Of a DNA stretch of 64,000 nucleotides, positions 15,658-24,640 are shown piece after piece; the stretch's first letter is position 1, and every line of letters begins with the position of its first letter. Source of the stretch: Dokdonella_A soli (lineage in GTDB: Bacteria > Pseudomonadota > Gammaproteobacteria > Xanthomonadales > Rhodanobacteraceae). The stretch covers positions 124,001 through 188,000 of the forward strand of contig NZ_BAAAEU010000004.1 of assembly GCF_039523175.1 (NCBI RefSeq), read 5' to 3'. The position numbers and the translations under genes were made by a program. The notes under the pieces were generated by a model. The model worked only from the letters and a program-made list of their open reading frames with translations, was not told where the DNA came from and made no database searches.

Positions 15658-17517
15658 ATGCCGGTGATCCTGCGCAAACTGCTGGCGTGCGGGCTGCTGT
15701 TGTGGGCGAGTCTTCACGCCATGTCCGGCGTGGCGCAGGAGCGCGGGCTGCAATCGATCACCTCGGCCGAGGTCGCGCGCGGCGACTGGCAGACGATGCG
15801 GGCGCCGGCCGACGGATGGCAACCGGTGTCGATTCCGGATTTCATCAACGGCCGCTGGCCCGGCTTCGATGGCGTTGTCTGGTATCGGCTGCAATGGGAG
15901 CAGGCCGACGCGGAGCAGCCGACGGCGCTGACGCTCGAATACATCAACATGGCCGGTGCGGTCTACGTGAACGGCATCCTCGTGGGTCGCGATGCGAACC
16001 TGGTCGAGCCGCTCTCGCGAGCCTGGAAGACGCCGCGCTTTTTCGTTCTCGAACCGCCGGTGCTGAAGGCCGGGCACAACACTTTGCTCATTCGCGTCTC
16101 CGGCCTGACCACCTATGGTCCGGGCATCGGCGAGGTTTCGGTCGGCGCGGTCGATGCGGCGCGCGCGCTGTACGAGCATTACCTGGCACGTCGTGTCGAC
16201 GGGTTGCGGTTCGTGTTCGCGGTCGATGCGACGCTCGGTGTGTTCTTCATCATGCTGTGGTTGATGCGCCGGCGCGAGGTGGCGTTCGGCTGGTACGGAT
16301 TGAGTACCTTGATCTGGCTCGGCTGGCAGGCCAATTTCATCGTGACCAGCACATGGCCGTTCGCCAGCAATCACACCTGGGCCGTAATCAACGCCTGCTT
16401 TCTGCCGCTGTTCGCGGGCACCTTCACGATGTTCGTGCTGCGCTTTTGCGAACGGCGCTGGCCGCGCGCCGAGTTCGCCATGTGGGTGGGCATCGCGCTC
16501 GGGATCGCGTTCTTGTTGCTGTTGCCCGCGGCGCAGAGCGACGGCTATCGCGTGCAGCTCATCATCGCGTCCGGCTTGCTCGCGACCGCAGCCAATGTCC
16601 TGTTGCTCGTGCTGGCCTGGCGAGGCAAGCGGATCGAACCACGCGTCTTGTCCGTGGTCGCGCTATTGAACGTGCTCGCTGCCGTGCACGACATCCTCAC
16701 CCTGCAACGCATCGTCTTCCTCGCTAACGACTACTACGCCGACGCCACGGCGTTCGCCAATACGCTGGGCATCGCCGCGGTACTCGCCTGGCGCTACGCG
16801 CGCAATCTCGATCGCATCGAACACTTCAACGTGAAATTGCAGCACGACGTGGATGCCGCGCGCAGCGAACTCGCCGACAACCTGCAGCGCCAGCATGAAG
16901 TCGAGATGACCCATGCGCGTATCGGCGAACGTCTGAATCTGGTGCGCGATCTGCACGATGGTCTCGGCGGTTCGCTTACCGGCAGCATCGCCGCGATCGA
17001 GCATGCGCCGCAGAAACTGTCGGTGCCTTATCTGCTCAAACTCCTGCGCGACCTGCGCGATGAGCTGCGTTTGATCGTCGACACCTCCGCGTACGACCCG
17101 CAAAGCAGCGGCAGTTTCGGCGAACAGCTCGTGCCGCTGCGCCATCGCATGACGCGGCTGCTCGATGCCAAAGGTGTGGTCTGCCGATGGTCACCGGCCG
17201 GTCTCGATACGCTGCATCTGCCGTCTGCGCAGGCCCTCGATGTGCTGCGCTTTCTCCAGGAAGCGCTGACCAACAGCCTCAAGCACAGCGGTGCCACCGA
17301 GGTTGACGTTGCCGTGCAGTACGAAACGGGTGTGCTCACCGTTGCGGTGACCGACAACGGTTCAGGCGTTGGCGCGGAGCCAAGCACGGGGGCAGGGATG
17401 CAGAGCATGCAGGCGCGGGCGCGGCGTCTCGGCGGCGAATTCCATATCGAGTCCGCGCCGGGGCGGACCCGCGTCGCGATACACAACGCGCTCGCCGGCC
17501 GACTTCCGGTTCGATAG
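15658..17517 (+). CDS. 7TMR-DISM sensor histidine kinase
   Basis: 619 residues. A signal peptide is followed by a periplasmic jelly-roll domain (about 40-165, WYRLQWEQADAEQPTALTL and VYVNGILVG), which resembles carbohydrate-binding domains. Seven membrane helices span about 185-395, then a coiled coil. The HisKA_3 box RDLHDGLGGSLTGSI places the phosphoacceptor at about H433. The HATPase part has FLQEALTNSLKHSGA (N box), VTDNGSGVG and a GMQSMQARARRLGG loop. It autophosphorylates in response to an outer signal, probably a small molecule or sugar, and passes phosphate to the NarL-type regulator upstream. Confidence 0.88.
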   Translation: MPVILRKLLACGLLLWASLHAMSGVAQERGLQSITSAEVARGDWQTMRAPADGWQPVSIPDFINGRWPGFDGVVWYRLQWEQADAEQPTALTLEYINMAGAVYVNGILVGRDANLVEPLSRAWKTPRFFVLEPPVLKAGHNTLLIRVSGLTTYGPGIGEVSVGAVDAARALYEHYLARRVDGLRFVFAVDATLGVFFIMLWLMRRREVAFGWYGLSTLIWLGWQANFIVTSTWPFASNHTWAVINACFLPLFAGTFTMFVLRFCERRWPRAEFAMWVGIALGIAFLLLLPAAQSDGYRVQLIIASGLLATAANVLLLVLAWRGKRIEPRVLSVVALLNVLAAVHDILTLQRIVFLANDYYADATAFANTLGIAAVLAWRYARNLDRIEHFNVKLQHDVDAARSELADNLQRQHEVEMTHARIGERLNLVRDLHDGLGGSLTGSIAAIEHAPQKLSVPYLLKLLRDLRDELRLIVDTSAYDPQSSGSFGEQLVPLRHRMTRLLDAKGVVCRWSPAGLDTLHLPSAQALDVLRFLQEALTNSLKHSGATEVDVAVQYETGVLTVAVTDNGSGVGAEPSTGAGMQSMQARARRLGGEFHIESAPGRTRVAIHNALAGRLPVR

Positions 17518-17630
17518 CGGAAGCGGATTCCCGGAGAAAACACCCAATTTCGGGGATATCGAACCGCTTCGATTTACCGCACCCTCGCAGGAGAAATCCG
17601 GGCCTGCCGGCCCCACCTCAGGGGGTATTC

Positions 17631-20357
17631 ATGTTTTTGAAGACACGCGACGTCGAGCGCGTCAGGCTCTATCGTGGGCGAGTATTGCTTCTGGCCACGC
17701 TGGCGCTTTGCATGGCGTCGTCCGCAAACGCGGACACCACCACGTTGACGGTAGCGAGCGGGACCAAGGACACCAGCAGCACGCCGGTACCGCTGCTGTT
17801 CCCGGTCACGCGCGGTGGAGACCTCGTGTACGACGCGATACTGAATTATCAAACGCTCGATGGTACGGCCCAGGCGGGCGTCGACTATGCGACGGCCTCC
17901 GGATTCATCACGGTCCCCGCTGGCGCGACCGGCGCGACCATCCCGGTCACGGTGAGTCCGCTCGACAGCACCGGCGGAGACCTCACGTTCCAGTTGCTGC
18001 TGACGGGAGCTGTCGGTATCGGGCCGCAGCCCGGTTTCACCGCGTTGCAGTCCTTTGCCGCCGGTACGACGCCGATCCGCGCGGTCGCCGCCGACGTGAA
18101 CGGAGACGGCAAGCCTGACCTGATCGTCACGAACCGGGGCGACAACACCGTCTCCGTGCTGCTCAACACGACGGCGCCGGGCGCCACCACGCCGAGCTTC
18201 GCCGTCCAGCAGACCTTTGCCAATGGTTCGGGCCCTCGATCCGTGGTTGCCGTCGATGTGAACGGCGATAGCCGGCCCGACCTGATCGTCGCGAACACGG
18301 TCGACAACACGGTGTCGGTGCTGCTCAACACGACGGCGGCCGGCGCGACCACGGCCAGCTTCGCAGCCGGGCAGACGTTCGCCGTCGGCAGCAGTCCTTC
18401 GTCGATCGCGGCGTCCGATCTGAACGGCGACGGCAAACTCGATCTTGTGGTGGCGAACGCCGCGTCGGGCACCGTGTCGGTGCTGTTCAACACCACGGCG
18501 CCCGGCGCCACCGCGCCAAGTTTCGCCGGCCAGCACGCCTTTGCCACCGGCTCGGGTCCCGCATCCGTCACGGTCGCCGACATGAATGGCGATGGCCGAC
18601 TCGACCTGATCGTCGTGAACACCACGGGCAATACGCTGTCGGTGCTTTTCAACACGACGGCGCCGGGCGCCGCGACACCCAGCTTCTCGGCCCAGCAGGC
18701 GTTTGGTGCGGGCATCGCGCCGACCTTCGTCGCCGCAGCCGACGTGAACGGCGATGGCAAGCCGGACCTGGTCCTCGTGAATACGGCGAGCAACACGGTG
18801 TCGGTGTTTTCTAACAAGACACCCCCGGGCGCGATGCTTGCGACGTTCGCGGGCAGCCAGAGCGTCGGCACCGGCAATGGCCCTTCGTCCGTTGGCTTCG
18901 CCGATCTGAACGGCGATGGCAAGCCCGATCTCATCATCGCCTACACGACCGGCAACATGATATCGGTGCTGGTGAATGCGACGGCACCGGGTTCTTACAA
19001 GCCAGCCTTTGTCGAGCAGCAGAACTTCGTTGCGCTCAACGGCCCTGCGTCGATCGCCACCGCCGATCTGAACGGCGACGGGCATCCGGATCTGATCGTC
19101 GGCAATGCCAGCGGCGGCGTGGTGTCGGTACTTTTGAATGCGGGCACGTCGAGCACAGCGGTGGCGAAATTCGTCGGTTCGCCATCGATTTCAGCGGGTC
19201 CGCTACCGGTTTCGGCCGATGTCGTCGATATCAACGGCGATGGCATCCTTGATGTGGTCGTTGCCAATCTGGCCAGCAACACGGTTTCGGTGTTGCTCAA
19301 CACGACATCGCCCGGTGCAGCGACGCCAGCACTTGCTCCGACACAGTCCTTCGGCACCGGATCAGGGCCCCGCGCATCGGCCGTTGCGGATCTCAACGGC
19401 GACGGCAAGCCCGACCTGATCACCGCGAACGAAACCGACAATACGGTTTCGGTGCTGCTCAACACGACGACGGTGGGCGCCACCACCGTATCGTTCGGCA
19501 CGCACCAGGACTTCGGTACGGGCGCGTTTCCGTTTTCAGTCGCTGCGGCGGATCTCAATGGGGACGGAAAACCCGACATCGTGACTGCCAATGCGCACGA
19601 CAGCACGGTCTCGGTCCTGTTCAATACCACCGTTCCCGGTGCCGTAACGCCGAGCTTCGCCACACAGCAGGTTTTCGCGACGGGCAACGGTGTGGGTTCG
19701 GTAGCCATTGCCGACGTCAATGGCGACGGCAAGCCGGATATCGTGGTTTCAAACTACAGTAGCAATACCGTCGAGGTGCTTCTCAACACCACGCCGCCGG
19801 GTGCCGCGACGCCGAGCTTCGCGGCCCGACAGGCCTTCGCGACAGGGCGCGGGCCGTACTGGGCGGCGGTCGCCGACGTCAACGGTGATGGCATGCCGGA
19901 TCTGGTCGTTGCCAACAGCGTGGACAACACGGTGTCCGTTCTGCTCAATACCAGTGCACCCGGCGCCACGACGCTCAGTTTCAGCACGCAACAGACGTTC
20001 GCCGCTGGGACCAAGTCGACCTGTGTCGCGAGTGCGGATGTCGATGGCGACGGCCGGCCAGACCTGGTCGTGACAAACCAGAACGACGGCACCGTTTCCG
20101 TGCTGTTGAACACGACGGTGACAGGCGCAACGACAGCCCGCTTCGCCGCCCAGCAAACCTACACCACGAGATCGGGCTCCATCGCCGTGGCGGTCAAGGA
20201 CATCAATGGCGATGGCAAGCCGGATCTGACCGTCGCGAACGTCAATAACGGCACCATCTCGGTGCTGCTCAATACGCAGTTTCAGACGACACTCGCCGGC
20301 AGCCCGGCGACCGGCACCATCGTGCACGACTACATCTTCGCGAACGGTTTCGAATAA
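17631..20357 (+). CDS. exported FG-GAP/VCBS repeat protein with Calx-beta domain
   Basis: 908 residues. Signal peptide to about residue 35 (ALCMASSANA), then a Calx-beta-like domain (about 40-130; DGTAQAGVDY). Fourteen FG-GAP repeats of 54 residues follow, each with a calcium-binding DxNGDGKPDLIV loop and NTVSVLLNTT. Such repeats build integrin-like beta-propellers, and fourteen would make two seven-bladed ones. The protein ends HDYIFANGFE, a tail shared with the cupredoxin-like protein at 33780. It is probably surface-located or secreted and may bind partners or glycans. It starts 113 bp after the histidine kinase. Confidence 0.88.
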   Translation: MFLKTRDVERVRLYRGRVLLLATLALCMASSANADTTTLTVASGTKDTSSTPVPLLFPVTRGGDLVYDAILNYQTLDGTAQAGVDYATASGFITVPAGATGATIPVTVSPLDSTGGDLTFQLLLTGAVGIGPQPGFTALQSFAAGTTPIRAVAADVNGDGKPDLIVTNRGDNTVSVLLNTTAPGATTPSFAVQQTFANGSGPRSVVAVDVNGDSRPDLIVANTVDNTVSVLLNTTAAGATTASFAAGQTFAVGSSPSSIAASDLNGDGKLDLVVANAASGTVSVLFNTTAPGATAPSFAGQHAFATGSGPASVTVADMNGDGRLDLIVVNTTGNTLSVLFNTTAPGAATPSFSAQQAFGAGIAPTFVAAADVNGDGKPDLVLVNTASNTVSVFSNKTPPGAMLATFAGSQSVGTGNGPSSVGFADLNGDGKPDLIIAYTTGNMISVLVNATAPGSYKPAFVEQQNFVALNGPASIATADLNGDGHPDLIVGNASGGVVSVLLNAGTSSTAVAKFVGSPSISAGPLPVSADVVDINGDGILDVVVANLASNTVSVLLNTTSPGAATPALAPTQSFGTGSGPRASAVADLNGDGKPDLITANETDNTVSVLLNTTTVGATTVSFGTHQDFGTGAFPFSVAAADLNGDGKPDIVTANAHDSTVSVLFNTTVPGAVTPSFATQQVFATGNGVGSVAIADVNGDGKPDIVVSNYSSNTVEVLLNTTPPGAATPSFAARQAFATGRGPYWAAVADVNGDGMPDLVVANSVDNTVSVLLNTSAPGATTLSFSTQQTFAAGTKSTCVASADVDGDGRPDLVVTNQNDGTVSVLLNTTVTGATTARFAAQQTYTTRSGSIAVAVKDINGDGKPDLTVANVNNGTISVLLNTQFQTTLAGSPATGTIVHDYIFANGFE
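18083..20278 (+). repeat. fourteen 162-bp coding repeats
   Basis: Tandem units inside the FG-GAP gene. The aspartate codon of the first DVNGD motif is at 18093 and that of the last DINGD at 20199, exactly 13 periods of 162 bp apart, so the array holds 14 units with no net insertion or deletion. Codon wording differs between units, so the duplication is old or selection keeps only protein and length. Confidence 0.85.
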
Positions 20358-20369
20358 GAACAACAGAAC

Positions 20370-20416
20370 AACGGGGTCAGAGACGCATTTTGGGAGAAAG
20401 GAACTCTGACCCCGTT
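20370..20416. terminator. perfect 13-bp palindrome, bidirectional terminator or REP-like
   Basis: AACGGGGTCAGAG at 20370-20382 pairs perfectly with 20404-20416, with a 21-base loop. On the plus strand it is followed by TTCATTTTT. It lies between the convergent FG-GAP gene and alpha/beta hydrolase gene. Similar elements occur elsewhere in the window, so it is both a likely terminator and a member of a repeat family. Confidence 0.7.
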
Positions 20417-20424
20417 TTCATTTT

Positions 20425-21543
20425 TCAGCGCTTGGCGCCTTCCTCATCCTTCACCAGCGGCCGCACGTACTGCACCAGGCTGATCACGGTCTTACCCGGC
20501 TCTTCCCACGGAATCATGTGTGCGGAGTTCTCGAACCACACGCCTTGCTTGTAGGGCGCCTTGACCTGCTGCAGCCAAGCGGCAGTGGGCTCCGAAGGCG
20601 TGGTGTAGTCATGGCGGCCCATGAATATCACCAAGGGGATCGGGAATGAGTGGACCTTCGTGAAGTCGACGGCCAGGAACTCCGGGAGCAGACGTCCCAG
20701 GCTGAACACGTTGCCCTGGTCGATGGCGCAGCGGTCGCGGTCTTCATAGTCGGGCGAGAGCAGGGCCGCGTTGAAGAAATAGTCGGAGCTTTCGCGGAAC
20801 GCACTCATACCGCCGTAGAACTGCGGCCACTTGCGGGCGATGATGATGCGTTCGCGCGTGAGGGGCTGGTCGCCGGGGTAGGGAGCGATGCTGGTCAGCT
20901 CCTTGATGGCTTCGGTGTTGCCATGGGCCTTGGCCTGCTCCAGGCCGAAGTTGAAGCTGACGCGCTCGTTCTCGAGCGTGTTGACGTTCTGGCCGATGCC
21001 GACGTAGGCGTAGAACAGGTCCGGCCGCTTCAGCGCGGCATGCATCCCGATGACCGTGCCCCAGCTGTGGCCCGCCAACACCACCTTGCGCTTGCCGTAG
21101 CGCTTGCGCACGTACTCGGCCACTTCGATCGCGTCGTCGACGTAGCGGTCGATATGAATGCTGTCGCTGTAGGCATTCGGATCTTGCTGGGTGTAGGTCT
21201 TGCCGGCGCCGCGCTGGTCCCAGTTGACGACGGTGAAGTACTCCTCGATCGGACGCTCGAATTGCCACAGCGTCGGCATCAGCGGCGAGGCGGGGCCGCC
21301 ATGGATGAACAGCAGGATCGGATTGGCCTTGTCCTGTCCGCGCACGTTGAGCCATTGGTCGATGCCGCCGATGCGGGTCTTGTACGACTCCTGCACGCCG
21401 TTGGGAGCGACGATGTGATCGAGGTCCTTGACGATCGCACGGGCGTCGGCATAGCGCGACGTCTCCTTGCACTCATCGGCGAAGGCGCGCGGGCTGATCG
21501 ACAGGAACAGTGCGAATGCGAACAGGGCGAACAGGTGATTCAT
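20425..21543 (-). CDS. exported alpha/beta hydrolase, proline iminopeptidase-like
   Basis: 372 residues. Signal peptide MNHLFALFAFALFLSISPRAFA. The alpha/beta hydrolase core has the oxyanion motif LFIHGGPASPLMPTLW (HGGP), VVNWDQRGAGKTY, and the nucleophile elbow LAGHSWGTVIG. The acid and histidine are likely in GRHDYTTP and ENSAHMIPWEEP. This is the typical layout of S33 prolyl aminopeptidase-like proteins; the substrate is unknown and it would act in the periplasm. The ATG at 21543 directly precedes the signal peptide; a much longer upstream frame is spurious. It is divergent from the ParA gene. Confidence 0.85.
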   Translation of the reverse strand: MNHLFALFAFALFLSISPRAFADECKETSRYADARAIVKDLDHIVAPNGVQESYKTRIGGIDQWLNVRGQDKANPILLFIHGGPASPLMPTLWQFERPIEEYFTVVNWDQRGAGKTYTQQDPNAYSDSIHIDRYVDDAIEVAEYVRKRYGKRKVVLAGHSWGTVIGMHAALKRPDLFYAYVGIGQNVNTLENERVSFNFGLEQAKAHGNTEAIKELTSIAPYPGDQPLTRERIIIARKWPQFYGGMSAFRESSDYFFNAALLSPDYEDRDRCAIDQGNVFSLGRLLPEFLAVDFTKVHSFPIPLVIFMGRHDYTTPSEPTAAWLQQVKAPYKQGVWFENSAHMIPWEEPGKTVISLVQYVRPLVKDEEGAKR

Positions 21544-21895
21544 GAGTACGTGATTCCTTGTAGGGCGAACAACGATGTGGACTCCTGCCGCCGTTGCAAG
21601 GGCGTTTGCCTCAGCAACGGGAAGGATGTCGATTCGCCTTTCGCAAGGAGCGTGCCAGCACGGCAAGGGCCACCGTGGCGGATGGACGGCGGGTGGATCT
21701 GTGCTGCGGACGTCCGTTGGACGTCCAGCGGATATCCGTGAAGAACAGGTCAGAAGAACAAGGTCCGAGTGAGCCAGAGACCCTTCGGAGCGGAACGACC
21801 TCATTTCAACGAATTGTGCCGCCGAACACCGAAGTATCCGACTGGATTCCGTAGACTCGGCACGCGGGCGCAATGCCCGCATCCGGGGGAAGCGC
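21544..21895. other. 352-bp divergent gap, no gene seen
   Basis: Non-coding region between the hydrolase and ParA genes. It contains a striking operator-like array at 21708-21737 (listed separately) and a small hairpin GCGGGC-GCAAT-GCCCGC about 20 bp before the ParA start. Nothing else was recognised. Confidence 0.5.
21708..21737. promoter_or_regulatory. three 8-bp palindromes at 11-bp spacing
   Basis: GGACGTCC at 21708-21715, GGACGTCC at 21719-21726 and GGATATCC at 21730-21737. Each is self-complementary, and they repeat every 11 bp, about one helical turn, so a protein could contact the same face three times. The array lies in the divergent gap 165 bp from the hydrolase start and 159 bp from the ParA start. 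Confidence 0.45.
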
Positions 21896-22633
21896 ATGTT
21901 TCGGATCCTCGTGGCCAACAGCAAAGGCGGCTGCGGCAAGACGACGCTGACCACTACGCTGGCCGGGCATTTCGCGCGTAGCGGCAAGCGCACCACCCTG
22001 GTCGACTGCGATCCGCAGGGCTCTTCGCTTGCATGGTGCGGACTGCGCGCCGCGCATCTGGCGCCCGTGCATGCGCTGGCCAGCAACGATCCCTCGTACG
22101 GCTTGAGTGCCGGCTGGCTGCTGCGCATCCCGCCGACGACCGATGTATTGCTCATCGATACGCCAGCCGGCCTTCGCGCCCACGAGTTCGAGCGCTTCGC
22201 GCGGCATGCCGACGTTCTGCTGATACCGGTCGTGCCGTCACCGATCGATCTGCGCGCCACGCTGGTGTTCATCGACATGGTGCGCAAGCTGCAGGAGGTG
22301 CGCAGCGGACGACTGCGCGTTGCGCTGATCGCAAACCGTCTGCGAGAACGCTCGAACTCGGCGAAGCAACTCGAGACCACGCTCGAACGCATGACCCAGG
22401 CCGCGAAGATACGAGTGCGCGATTCTCAAACCTATGTGGGCCTCGCCGACAGCGGAAGGAGCGTGTTCGACGACGACAGCAGCGTATCCCGCGCACATCG
22501 CGAGGATTGGAATCCGCTGCTGCAATGGCTGGAAGAGCGCGCCACGGCGCAACGGCAAGACAATGTCACACCGCTGGTGCCGTCGGCGCTCAAGAACGGG
22601 GCCAGAGACGCTTCCGGGCTGCGGACGGGGTGA
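21896..22633 (+). CDS. ParA/MinD-family ATPase, orphan
   Basis: 245 residues. The deviant Walker A motif NSKGGCGKTTLTTTLAGHFA (residues 9-28) and the DCDPQGSSLAWC switch are clear. DVLLIDTPAGL is the Walker B region, and PSPIDLRAT and IANRLRERSNS follow. ParA-type ATPases position DNA or protein cargoes by ATP-driven binding to the nucleoid. No ParB, centromere or cargo gene lies nearby, so the cargo is unknown. The last 15 residues are encoded by sequence resembling half of the GGGG(T/C)CAGAG palindrome, suggesting that a repeat inserted and extended the gene. Confidence 0.85.
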   Translation: MFRILVANSKGGCGKTTLTTTLAGHFARSGKRTTLVDCDPQGSSLAWCGLRAAHLAPVHALASNDPSYGLSAGWLLRIPPTTDVLLIDTPAGLRAHEFERFARHADVLLIPVVPSPIDLRATLVFIDMVRKLQEVRSGRLRVALIANRLRERSNSAKQLETTLERMTQAAKIRVRDSQTYVGLADSGRSVFDDDSSVSRAHREDWNPLLQWLEERATAQRQDNVTPLVPSALKNGARDASGLRTG

Positions 22634-22810
22634 TGTGCGCGGATCGGGCCGCCGGGAAACGCGCCTAGGTTCAGCAGCAGCGCGCTTTGGGTTCTGCGCG
22701 ATTCCAAACGCAGGTCGAAGCCACGCTGGGTCGATGCATGACCTTTCGGCCTGCACATCGCCGGTGCTCTGCAGGTAGAGTCCGTGACCCCGTTCAGAGG
22801 AGAGCACGTT

Positions 22811-23731
22811 TTGAGGGCCCTATCTTCATGCGCGCTCACCGCGCTCATGTTCGCAATGCTTCTGCCATGGAACGCATGCCTCGCGGCAAACGAAACTCCC
22901 TCGTGCCGATCCCTCGCGACACGCAGCGATCAGGTCGCGACCATCGAAACGACCTTGGCCGGCGTGCCGGCTCTCCTTCGCGTGCCGAAGACGATAACGA
23001 AGCCGCCCATCGTCCTCTGGCATGGCTTCGGTCCGCCGGCGAGCGAGCAGGCGCTGATGGACGCGCTGCCGCTGGACGACGTGCCGGCGATCAAGGTGTA
23101 TCTGGGGCTGCCGTTGTTCGGCAAACGCGCCGAGGCAGGCGGGGTCGAGGCCCTGAAACGCCGACAAGCCAGTGATTTCGCGTCACAGATCTTCGAGCCC
23201 GTCGTCGTCGGTGCGGCGAAGGAATTGCCGGCCGCGTTGAAAGCCTTGCGCGCGATGGGTTGCATGGCGCGCGATGAAAAGATCGGCTTGTTTGGTTTCT
23301 CGGGCGGCGGCGCGGCTGTCCTGCTGGCTCTGGCCGAGCACGACGTTCCGATCGGCAGCGCGGTGATCCTGAATGCATCGACCGGCCTCAGCGCGTCGAT
23401 CGGCGCGTACGAGAATGCGACCGCAAAGCCCTATCCCTGGAACGATGCTGCGCACGAGCTGGCGCGTCGTACCGACGCCGTGGGTCGCGTAGGCGAGATC
23501 GCCGCAGGGCATCCGCCCGTCGCGCTGCTCATCGTGCAAGGCACGGCCGATGCGACGCTGACTCCGCGGCTCGCAACCGACTTGCATGCCGCGCTGAAAT
23601 CAAAGTATGCAGCGCGCGACGCGCAGCGATTGCAGCTGATCCTCGCGGACGGCATGTCGCACAACGTGACCGCTGCCAGCAGCATCGGCGATTTGAGGAT
23701 GTGGACGGGAGACTGGTTCAACCGCTGGTAG
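22811..23731 (+). CDS. exported alpha/beta hydrolase-like protein
   Basis: 306 residues from a TTG at 22811, which follows AGAGGAG by 9 bases and gives a neat signal peptide (RALSSCALTALMFAMLLPWN). A GTG at 22784 is the alternative. Core motifs are PIVLWHGFGPPAS, the nucleophile elbow LFGFSGGGAAVL (S in GFSGG), LLIVQGTADATLTP with a probable acid, and DGMSHNV with the histidine. It resembles dienelactone hydrolase or esterase-like proteins; the substrate is unknown. It lies 177 bp after the ParA gene, and a DUF998 gene follows. Confidence 0.75.
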   Translation: MRALSSCALTALMFAMLLPWNACLAANETPSCRSLATRSDQVATIETTLAGVPALLRVPKTITKPPIVLWHGFGPPASEQALMDALPLDDVPAIKVYLGLPLFGKRAEAGGVEALKRRQASDFASQIFEPVVVGAAKELPAALKALRAMGCMARDEKIGLFGFSGGGAAVLLALAEHDVPIGSAVILNASTGLSASIGAYENATAKPYPWNDAAHELARRTDAVGRVGEIAAGHPPVALLIVQGTADATLTPRLATDLHAALKSKYAARDAQRLQLILADGMSHNVTAASSIGDLRMWTGDWFNRW

Positions 23732-23825
23732 GCATCGGAACGCCGCTGCTCTCACGCCCTCGCGACACTGTGCGTTCGATTCTTGATGCCAGCCGTCGTG
23801 TTTGCCAGGACAACAGGAAATACCG

Positions 23826-24482
23826 ATGGAACATCCGACCCAGCCTTTCCAGACGCGCCACACGCGATCGTTTGGCATCGTCGGACTCGCAGGAGTTGCC
23901 GTGTTCGCGACGGTCTGCCTCGCGGTGCAGTTCCTGCGGACGGACCTGGACTGGATCGCCGCGCCGTTGAGTTACTACCTGGTCGGTCCCTATGGCGACG
24001 CGGTCCAGGCGGTCTATGTCGCGCTGGCCGTAACGCTGGTCGCACTCGGCATCGGCTTCTATCGCGAGCTGTCGCCTTCGGCGCGCAGTGCGGCGCCGTT
24101 GCTGCTGTTCGTCGTGAGCGCGGTTTCGCTCGTGGTGACTGCGCTGAGCGAGGCGGCCAAGACCCGCGGTCAGGCCGCGATGTGGGAGTGGGTTCATCTG
24201 GTCGCGGCGCAGACCACGTTCCTGTGCGTCACCGTGGCGATGCAGCTGCAGTCCTGGCGTTTGCGTCATGACGAACGTTGGCGCCGGCATTTCGGGTTCG
24301 CGTTCGTTTTGGCGTCCGTGGCATTCGTCGCATTACTGGTCTATGCGCTCGGCCATCTGTCGCCACGCGGTTTGCAGCAGAAAGGCGTCATCACGTTGAT
24401 CGTCGCCTGGCTCGCGTGGGGTTCGCTCAATCTGTGGCGCGGTGCTCCGCCTGGCAGCAGCGAAGTCCGAACCGACGCTTAA
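23826..24482 (+). CDS. DUF998 membrane protein
   Basis: 218 residues with six hydrophobic segments. The wording fits DUF998: LDWIAAPLSYYLVGPYGDAV after the first helix, FYRELSPSAR, and ALGHLSPRGLQQKGVITLIV near the end. The family has unknown function. The ATG at 23826 follows AGGAAA at a good distance. It may be co-transcribed with the hydrolase upstream (94-bp gap). Confidence 0.75.
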   Translation: MEHPTQPFQTRHTRSFGIVGLAGVAVFATVCLAVQFLRTDLDWIAAPLSYYLVGPYGDAVQAVYVALAVTLVALGIGFYRELSPSARSAAPLLLFVVSAVSLVVTALSEAAKTRGQAAMWEWVHLVAAQTTFLCVTVAMQLQSWRLRHDERWRRHFGFAFVLASVAFVALLVYALGHLSPRGLQQKGVITLIVAWLAWGSLNLWRGAPPGSSEVRTDA

Positions 24483-24536
24483 GCTTTCATTTCCCCGGCC
24501 CATCGCGCCATCGTGGGTGCCGGGATGAATTTGAAA

Positions 24537-24565
24537 TGTCGATCTGCGCGTTTCCCGTTCGTCGT
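24537..24565 (+). promoter_or_regulatory. candidate ECF42-type promoter
   Basis: TGTCGA at 24537-24542, a 16-bp spacer and TCGTCGT at 24559-24565, about 75 bp before the DGPF gene. The same layout (TGTCCA, 16 bp, TCGTC) precedes the DGPF gene next to the ECF sigma factor (32355-32381). As I recall, a TGTCGA -35 is described for ECF42 sigma factors. Confidence 0.45.
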
Positions 24566-24640
24566 ATGGACAAGAGTTGGGTTCAGCGCACCGAAATCCT
24601 TCGGTGCCCCGGCTCCGCAACAAACAGGAGAGACACGACG

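Noticed and set aside
17574..19085. Long antisense frames over the FG-GAP gene
   Set aside because: Their periodic wording simply reflects the 162-bp repeats of the sense gene.
18083..20278. Regular repeats that might be taken for a CRISPR array
   Set aside because: The period is 162 bp, the units are in frame and encode FG-GAP blades, and there are no identical short repeats with unique spacers.
21544..22392. An upstream extension of the alpha/beta hydrolase reading to 22392
   Set aside because: It would run through the whole divergent gap and into the ParA gene. The ATG at 21543 with a signal peptide is clearly the start.
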